42,313 nucleotides of DNA from an uncultured Calothrix sp. (GTDB taxonomy: Bacteria > Cyanobacteriota > Cyanobacteriia > Cyanobacteriales > Nostocaceae): NCBI GenBank assembly GCA_937973965.1, contig CALJJQ010000040.1, positions 1-42,313 of the forward strand. The letters run 5' to 3'. Shown here in pieces: positions 36,923-42,313 of the stretch. Made by a program: the position numbers and the translations under genes. The notes under the pieces were generated by a model. It did not search any database, was not told where the DNA came from, and worked only from the letters and a program-made list of their open reading frames with translations. How positions within the stretch are numbered: position 1 is the first letter of the stretch; each line of letters opens with the position of its first letter.

Positions 36923-37798
36923 ATGCCCGAATTGCCGGAAGTGGAAACCGTCCGTCGCGGACTTAATCAATTGACCCTCAACCAAAAAATCGTGGGTGGG
37001 GATGTGTTGCTAGAGCGTACCATAGCCAATCCTTCAGTTACGGTTTTTCTCAGTCAATTGGTGAACCATCAAATCATCAGATGGCATCGTCGGGGTAAGT
37101 ATTTATTGGCAGAATTAGGGGAAACTGGGAATAGTAGGGAAAAGGCTGGGAATAATCACCTGGGTTCATCTCCCTATTTAGGGGTACATCTGCGGATGAC
37201 TGGACAACTACTATGGTTAGAACGGGATGAACCGTTACATAAACATACCCGTGTGCGCTTATTTTTAGAAAATAACCGTGAATTGAGGTTTGTAGATCAA
37301 CGCACCTTTGGACAGATGTGGTATGTTCCCCCCAATACTACCGTAGAAAAAGTGATGACAGGTCTAGGGAAATTAGCTGTAGACCCCTTTGCCGAGGAAT
37401 TTACGGTAGATTACCTTTGGGAGAAATTGAAAAGCCGTCGTCGTCCTATCAAAACCGCGTTACTCGATCAATCGGTAGTCGCTGGACTGGGAAACATCTA
37501 TGCTGACGAAGCCCTATTTTTGAGCCAAATTCGTCCTGACACCCTATGTGTTTATCTTTCCCAATCCCAAGTGGAAAAACTGCAACCAGCAATTATTCAA
37601 GTTTTAAGCCAAAGTATAGCCGCAGGGGGAACCACCTTCAGCAATTTTTTAAATGTCAAGGGTGTCAACGGTAATTATGGCGGTCAAGCGTGGGTGTATA
37701 ATCGCACCGGTCAACCCTGTCGTGTTTGTAGCTCCCCCATTCAACGCATACGACTAGGAGGACGTTCCAGCCATTTTTGCCTACAGTGTCAAAGATAA
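36923..37798 (+). CDS. mutM: Formamidopyrimidine-DNA glycosylase
   Basis: This 291-residue protein starts PELPEVETV, the catalytic Pro-Glu of Fpg/MutM. RRGKYLLAEL holds the catalytic Lys and HLRMTGQL follows. VAGLGNIYADEALF forms the helix-two-turn-helix, and a C-terminal zinc finger (CRVC...CLQC, about 268-290) closes the protein. It removes 8-oxoguanine and ring-opened purines from DNA. Residues 69-87 (NSREKAGNNHLGSSP) are an insertion relative to typical Fpg and are encoded by DNA resembling the heptamer repeats. The insertion is in frame, so the enzyme probably remains active. Confidence 0.96.
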   Translation: MPELPEVETVRRGLNQLTLNQKIVGGDVLLERTIANPSVTVFLSQLVNHQIIRWHRRGKYLLAELGETGNSREKAGNNHLGSSPYLGVHLRMTGQLLWLERDEPLHKHTRVRLFLENNRELRFVDQRTFGQMWYVPPNTTVEKVMTGLGKLAVDPFAEEFTVDYLWEKLKSRRRPIKTALLDQSVVAGLGNIYADEALFLSQIRPDTLCVYLSQSQVEKLQPAIIQVLSQSIAAGGTTFSNFLNVKGVNGNYGGQAWVYNRTGQPCRVCSSPIQRIRLGGRSSHFCLQCQR

Positions 37799-37998
37799 GC
37801 TAAGACCATGCTTGCTTGATGTAGAGGGAGTGGGGAGTAGGGAGAGACACGATAATCACGTCTGTACGGGAGTACAACACCAGATGCAGACTTTTCAGTT
37901 TGCAAGACGACTTCCCAAGAGTATTCCCCCACAAGCGCTAGAATCCTAAATAGCAAAACCGCATATACTATAATTCAATCATCCACAAGGATTCTTCT

Positions 37999-38214
37999 AT
38001 GGCAGTCAAAAAAGGCGAAATGGTACGAGTGATTCGCGAAAAACTCGAAAACAGCCTCGAAGCTCAAGCAAGTGATACCCGATTCCCTACGTATATATAC
38101 GAAAGTCAAGGGGAAGTTATGGATATAAAAGGAGACTACGCCTTCGTTAAGTTCGGTAAAGTACCCACCCCAAATATCTGGCTTCGTCTCGACCAGTTAG
38201 AAAGCTTTAGCTAG
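37999..38214 (+). CDS. ndhO: NDH-1 complex subunit O
   Basis: This 71-residue protein matches NdhO throughout: [60 protein letters not shown]. NdhO is a small subunit on the cytoplasmic side of the photosynthetic NDH-1 complex in the thylakoid and is found only in cyanobacteria and plastids. It is a single gene; the 200 bases before it contain a heptamer run (about 37826-37845) and the 288 bases after it only repeats. Confidence 0.96.
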   Translation: MAVKKGEMVRVIREKLENSLEAQASDTRFPTYIYESQGEVMDIKGDYAFVKFGKVPTPNIWLRLDQLESFS

Positions 38215-38250
38215 TCTAAGTCGGCGGAAATACGCCTACCATTCCCCTAG

Positions 38251-38271
38251 CTCCCATGCTCCGCGTGGGAG
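38251..38271. repeat. Hairpin repeat after ndhO
   Basis: CTCCCATGC and GCGTGGGAG pair around TCC (one G-T pair). No T-run follows. A heptamer run (ACTCCCTACTCCCTATACCC) lies at about 38425 in the same spacer. Confidence 0.5.
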
Positions 38272-38502
38272 TAGAATCTGCGAAGCTCCAGTCTCGTGAA
38301 CGAAAGCGGTAGCCCTCATTTCTGACTTCCTACCCACTCTCAAGTCATTCCCCTATGTCGTTTGGACACAACCAAAAAAGAAAATAGTTCATTCCCTGGA
38401 GACGATCCACCGGGTAGTTTTTACTCCCTACTCCCTATACCCTATTCCCTATAGTCAAGGGAAGGAACACAAAAACAAGACATGTAATCCAAAATCTAAA
38501 AT

Positions 38503-39195
38503 TCATGGTCTCCGAACTCGGTAATGCAAAAACACTTCATTCTCAACCACTTTTGTGGATAGTAATTCTAATTTGGGAGCGGTCGATTCTAAAAATCCTT
38601 GACCGGAAACGAGGGAGGGAGAGGTTTTTCCTCCGAGAATCAAGGGACAAATTGTTAAATATATTTCATCAATGAGGTTCGTATTTAAGAATGATGCAAC
38701 TAGTTCACTTCCTCCTAATACAGCTAAACGTCGAATTCCCAAATTCGCGAGGTGGTTCATCATCAAGTTTAAATCAAATTCATCGGACAAGAGGGGAAAA
38801 GTTAAAATTCGATTAAATTCGGAACGATGCTGCCAAAATAAAGCATTATTTGCTGTTGTAATTAACCAGCGTTCAATTGGTTGCTGAAAGAAGCTAATTT
38901 CCGGATTTAAATTGGCTTTACGCGTAATTACTATATGAACTGGCTGAGGTGTTTGACCTTGTTGAGTTCTTTGTTCTAGTAATTGTGGCTGGGTGACGGT
39001 AAGTGTTGTACCATAGGCACGGAGAGTATTCGCACCGAATATGACTGCATCCGCAGCAGCAATTTGGGTTTCCAGGTGTGCTTTGTCTGTTTTTGAACCA
39101 AATCGTGCGGGGGAATGGCGAAAATCTGCAATTTTTCCGTCTGCACTAACTGCTAGAATCGCAATGATTTGGGGACGAGTGTGTGTCATTATCAT
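38503..39195 (-). CDS. RibD C-terminal-type reductase
   Basis: With the ATG at 39195 the protein is 230 residues. A start at 39249 would add 18 residues partly encoded by heptamer repeat DNA, and an ATG at 39189 is also possible. The fold is that of RibD C-terminal/dihydrofolate reductase-like proteins: IIAILAVSADGKIADFRHSP, AAADAVIFGANTLRAYGTTL and LAVLGGSELVASFLNTNLID, then EIYLTICPLILGG. These enzymes reduce pyrimidine or pterin intermediates with NADPH. No deaminase domain is attached and no riboflavin gene is adjacent, so the exact role is open. Confidence 0.88.
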   Translation of the reverse strand: MIMTHTRPQIIAILAVSADGKIADFRHSPARFGSKTDKAHLETQIAAADAVIFGANTLRAYGTTLTVTQPQLLEQRTQQGQTPQPVHIVITRKANLNPEISFFQQPIERWLITTANNALFWQHRSEFNRILTFPLLSDEFDLNLMMNHLANLGIRRLAVLGGSELVASFLNTNLIDEIYLTICPLILGGKTSPSLVSGQGFLESTAPKLELLSTKVVENEVFLHYRVRRP

Positions 39196-39754
39196 CAAAA
39201 ACTGAATGGTAAAAGTTGAGTTACGAAATGATTTTCCCCCTACTCCCACCGGTCTCCAGGATTTGTGAGAAATGTGGGTTGGGAGTAATTTGATTATCTG
39301 TCACTATTTTTCCGGATTGCAGTTGCAGACTTTGGGGGAATACACCACCCTTTCCCTGGTTACGGTTTTCACAAAAACCTGAAAATAAGTAGTCAAATGG
39401 TTTTTGGGACTAATGCGTAGCATCAACTGTGAGTCTGTATACACAGATGCATTATTTTTGTGTAATAATTCTGAAGAATTGGTTTGAAGTTTATTGATTT
39501 ATCAAGTTCTGTGTCTGTCTTCGTAACGTTTGTCTAGGTATGCTGTGAATGGTTAGCTAGAATCCTAATTCCAGGTGACTATAGTGATTTATACTCGTCA
39601 AATTCTGGCTGTTTTTAGCATTGCTTCTGAAATTACTTCGGGTTTCCCTGGGCAATTTCAATAATTCGATTTGAGATACTGTTATATTGTACGTTTAGGT
39701 TTTTTTGGATTGGATGCAGCTGTTGTAATGTACAGACCTTGAGCGAGACTACCG
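39196..39754. other. Spacer upstream of the histidine kinase
   Basis: No gene is seen in these 559 bases. The left end has a short heptamer run (about 39236-39249) and TTTGTGAGAAATGTGGGTT (39262-39280), related to the repeat at about 6398. The rest is AT-rich and should hold the promoters of the two divergent genes. Confidence 0.4.
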
Positions 39755-41728
39755 ATGGCTAAACCCCGTCAATCATCATTCCGTCGAATCTTGGTATCGC
39801 GACTTTTAGTTTTATCGGTTCCTGTATTGCTAACCGGGGAATTGGTAGTCTTTAAAAAAGCACGGCATAGTATGCTGGAAACGGCGAGTCGCAATCTTCA
39901 CGAAAGGGTAGTTTTGAAAGCCCAGAGGATTTCTGATACGATTGGTAGTCTTAAAAGTCATCTTCACAGCGCAAGTCAAACCATTGTTGTCAGAAGCGGT
40001 AATCCAGAGCAAGTTCAAGCATTTATCGACAATTTTGCTGTTAATCATCGTCGGCAAATCGAATGTATACAAGTTCTCGATTTGTCAAAAAAACAACCCC
40101 TTGCTAGTACCTGTGGGGATGAACCTATATTACCGATCCATACCGGGAATATGGAGTTTTCTAATGGGTCTGTGGTCAATTGGGGGGAAGTACAGAGTGA
40201 AGTTGTTATTCCTCCGAAGGTGGTGACCAACTCTCTCGCTGATGATAGTATCCCCACACAAAATAGGTTGCAAATTTTGATTTCTGCACCTGTATTCAAT
40301 ATGGAGGGCAATCTTAATTATGTTATGGCTATTCGCGCTCAATTGCGAGAACAAGTCAAGCAATCAGATAATTTATTAACTGGTTACACTTTTGTGGTGG
40401 GGGAAGATGGAAAAATTTTATCCCATCCCCTACCTCATTTGGTGGGTACGAATATCAATCAACACCCATATGGGGAGGGATTACGAAGAATCATCAGCAG
40501 CGCGATCGCGAATTCCCATGACCATCTCCATTTCTTTTCGGACCACCAGGAGCAGCAGTTAATTGCTGGATATACAGCGATTCCCAGTCCTATCAGTGAC
40601 AATCCAGCACAAAAATGGATTATTGTTGATGCGAAAACAGTTGATACTGCTTTGTATGGATTGCGGGATATTAAGGTAATTTTAATTTTGTTGACAATTG
40701 GGTTGATTGCTGCATGTGTGATTGCTTCCCTATATTTAGCGAAGGATGTATCCCACCCGTTAGATGAATTATGTGACTATGCTCTGCAAATTGGTATTGC
40801 TCCTCAAACTCAGAAAAAACCCTACAATTTTCAAATTCGTGAGTTTAATCAGTTAGCACAGGCTTTTGATTTAATGACTGAACGCTTAAATGTTTGGGCT
40901 GAAGAAATTGAAAGTGCTTGGAAAGATGCAAAAACAGCTAATCAATTAAAAAGTCGTTTTATTGCAACTACATCCCACGAAATTCGTAATCCTTTAAATG
41001 CCATTATTAATTCTATTCAATTTGTTAAAGATGGTCTTTGTGATGACCGGGAAGAAGAGTTGGAATATTTGGAAATTGCTAATCAAGCAACTCTTCATTT
41101 ATTAAATATGATAAATGATTTACTGGATATTTCGAAAATTGAAGCCGGAAAACTATCTGTTAATTTGGAAATCACGGATTTGCGGGAAATTATTAAAGAA
41201 ACGATTAATTTACAATCTGTCAATATTCAAACTAAAGGTTTAAAATTTAATGTTCCCCAACTAGAAGAGGAAATCACTGTTAAGGTTGATCGCGGTAAGC
41301 TCAAACAGGTTTTAATTAATGTGATTGGCAATGCTAGCAAATTTACGGAAGAAGGTAGTATTACTTTAACTGTCACCACTGATAATCACAGGGAAAATAA
41401 TCAAGAAGTTAATCGCGTGATCATTACAGTTACAGATACGGGGATTGGTATTGACCCTTGTCAACAACAGCAACTATTTCGTCCTTTTGTCAGGGTGGAA
41501 GATACGACCCACAGTCGCTTTAAAGGAACGGGTTTAGGATTGGCAATTTCTAAAAATCTTATTGAAATGATGGGTGGAACAATCACCCTGTTTAGTGCTG
41601 GTTTAAATCAGGGTACAACCGTCACTATTACTTTACCATTACTAAATAATACTGTCCCCACTCAAAATTTAGATGTTTCCAGCGAACGACCTGGGGTATC
41701 CCAACCGGAACGTTTGCTGTCAAAATAG
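39755..41728 (+). CDS. Cache-HAMP sensor histidine kinase
   Basis: This 657-residue protein has a first membrane segment (about 12-33), an extracytoplasmic double-Cache-like sensor (about 40-300, with YTFVVGEDGKILSHPLPHLV), a second membrane segment (about 307-328), a HAMP linker (329-385) and the kinase core. The phosphorylated His is H408 in FIATTSHEIRNPLNAI, the N box is INVIGNASKF (N526), G1 is DTGIG (561-565) and G2 is GTGLGL (591-596). It should autophosphorylate on His in response to an external ligand. No receiver domain is fused and no response regulator is adjacent, so it is an orphan kinase. Confidence 0.93.
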   Translation: MAKPRQSSFRRILVSRLLVLSVPVLLTGELVVFKKARHSMLETASRNLHERVVLKAQRISDTIGSLKSHLHSASQTIVVRSGNPEQVQAFIDNFAVNHRRQIECIQVLDLSKKQPLASTCGDEPILPIHTGNMEFSNGSVVNWGEVQSEVVIPPKVVTNSLADDSIPTQNRLQILISAPVFNMEGNLNYVMAIRAQLREQVKQSDNLLTGYTFVVGEDGKILSHPLPHLVGTNINQHPYGEGLRRIISSAIANSHDHLHFFSDHQEQQLIAGYTAIPSPISDNPAQKWIIVDAKTVDTALYGLRDIKVILILLTIGLIAACVIASLYLAKDVSHPLDELCDYALQIGIAPQTQKKPYNFQIREFNQLAQAFDLMTERLNVWAEEIESAWKDAKTANQLKSRFIATTSHEIRNPLNAIINSIQFVKDGLCDDREEELEYLEIANQATLHLLNMINDLLDISKIEAGKLSVNLEITDLREIIKETINLQSVNIQTKGLKFNVPQLEEEITVKVDRGKLKQVLINVIGNASKFTEEGSITLTVTTDNHRENNQEVNRVIITVTDTGIGIDPCQQQQLFRPFVRVEDTTHSRFKGTGLGLAISKNLIEMMGGTITLFSAGLNQGTTVTITLPLLNNTVPTQNLDVSSERPGVSQPERLLSK

Positions 41729-41790
41729 CAGGTCAACGGTTAACAGTCAACAATATAAGAAGAGTTTCAGTATTTTTCCGCAATCCCTAC

Positions 41791-42313
41791 CTACAAATAT
41801 TCTCTTAAACGCCAGATTTTAATTGTACCGTCATCGCTAGCGCTAATAATATCGCGGTGGTCGGGACTGATGGTCAAGGAAGTGATAGCTCGAACGTGTC
41901 CGCTGAGGGTTTGGATTTCCCTATTGTTATTGTTTATTTGCCAAATTTTAATGGTGCGATCGCGACTACCACTAATTAGCAAATTATTCACCGGATTGAT
42001 GGTAATTGCTGTCACCCAATCCTGATGTCCGGTATAGGCACGGATAAATTTACCAGTACCCACATCAAAGGCCATAATACTACAATCCCGACTGCAACTA
42101 AATAGGGTTTGGCCATCGGAACTAAAACACACACCACTGACCCAATCGGTATGGCTATCTAAGGTATGCAATAGTCTCCCTTGATTCCCATCCCAGAGTT
42201 TGATGGTATGGTCTCGACTTGCGGTGGCAATAATTTGGGAATCTGGTGTAAAAGCAATACTTGTAATTGTATTCGTATGTCCCTTGAGGGTACGTAGACG
42301 GTGAGTTTTCAGA
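41791..42313 (-). CDS. WD40-repeat protein, C-terminal part
   Basis: The frame is open from the right edge to a TAG stop at 41791, giving about 174 visible residues; the start is outside the window. At least four WD40 repeats are seen, for example HTNTITSIAFTPDSQIIATA, SRDHTIKLW, HTDWVSGVCFSSDGQTLFSC, GSRDRTIKIW and ASDDGTIKIW. The last blade ends nine residues from the stop. WD40 propellers are binding platforms; in filamentous cyanobacteria they are often fused to kinase or NTPase domains, so the missing N-terminal part may carry such a domain. Confidence 0.9.
   Translation of the reverse strand, partial: LKTHRLRTLKGHTNTITSIAFTPDSQIIATASRDHTIKLWDGNQGRLLHTLDSHTDWVSGVCFSSDGQTLFSCSRDCSIMAFDVGTGKFIRAYTGHQDWVTAITINPVNNLLISGSRDRTIKIWQINNNNREIQTLSGHVRAITSLTISPDHRDIISASDDGTIKIWRLREYL

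Overview
The window comes from a cyanobacterium, most likely a filamentous member of the Nostocales. Photosystem I subunit PsaE, NDH-1 subunit NdhO and a KaiB-domain protein are all cyanobacterial markers. HIP1 octamers (GCGATCGC) recur throughout. The intergenic DNA is full of the short repeats typical of these genomes: heptamer runs of the ACTCCCT type, AATCCAAA runs, and GTAGAGACG...CGTCTCTAC palindromes. No tRNA, rRNA, CRISPR array or intact insertion sequence was seen.

Bases 1-10052 (all minus strand) form a surface-polysaccharide locus. In transcription order it holds a Wzm-like ABC permease, a Wzt-like ATPase with a C-terminal glycan-binding domain, a CmcI-type methyltransferase, a small methyltransferase, a methyltransferase with a long coiled-coil tail made of 14-residue repeats, a tandem two-domain glycosyltransferase, another methyltransferase, and the start of a family-2 glycosyltransferase. 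Three of these proteins share the same SKFWK(L/A)R segment next to a coiled coil or at the C-terminus. The set suggests ABC-exported, methyl-modified glycan chains, possibly with an end-capping and length-measuring device analogous to WbdD/Wzt of E. coli O8/O9a.

Bases 10200-17400 hold an aldehyde dehydrogenase, an atypical Fur-family regulator, a small LuxR-type regulator, a 990-base structured intergenic region, clpB and a small membrane protein. Bases 18100-24900 hold a PilT-type ATPase, an unusual fusion of an unknown N-terminal region to a KaiB domain, xseA, recA (with an Ala in the Walker A position normally occupied by Gly), a small heat-shock protein and an HD-domain protein. Bases 25100-36100 hold an ABC ATPase without a permease, speA (polyamines), tgt (queuosine), a conserved unknown gene, cobS and cobQ (cobalamin; not adjacent), a secreted PPC-domain protein, comF and an XdhC-family gene. 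Bases 36500-42313 hold psaE, mutM, ndhO, a RibD-like reductase, a Cache/HAMP histidine kinase and the end of a WD40-repeat gene that runs off the right edge.

Outside the polysaccharide locus most genes are single housekeeping units, separated by repeat-rich spacers. Several gene ends (the fur-like gene, the kaiB-like gene, and the possible 5' extensions of xseA and the RibD-like gene) are built from this repeat DNA, so start and stop calls there need care.
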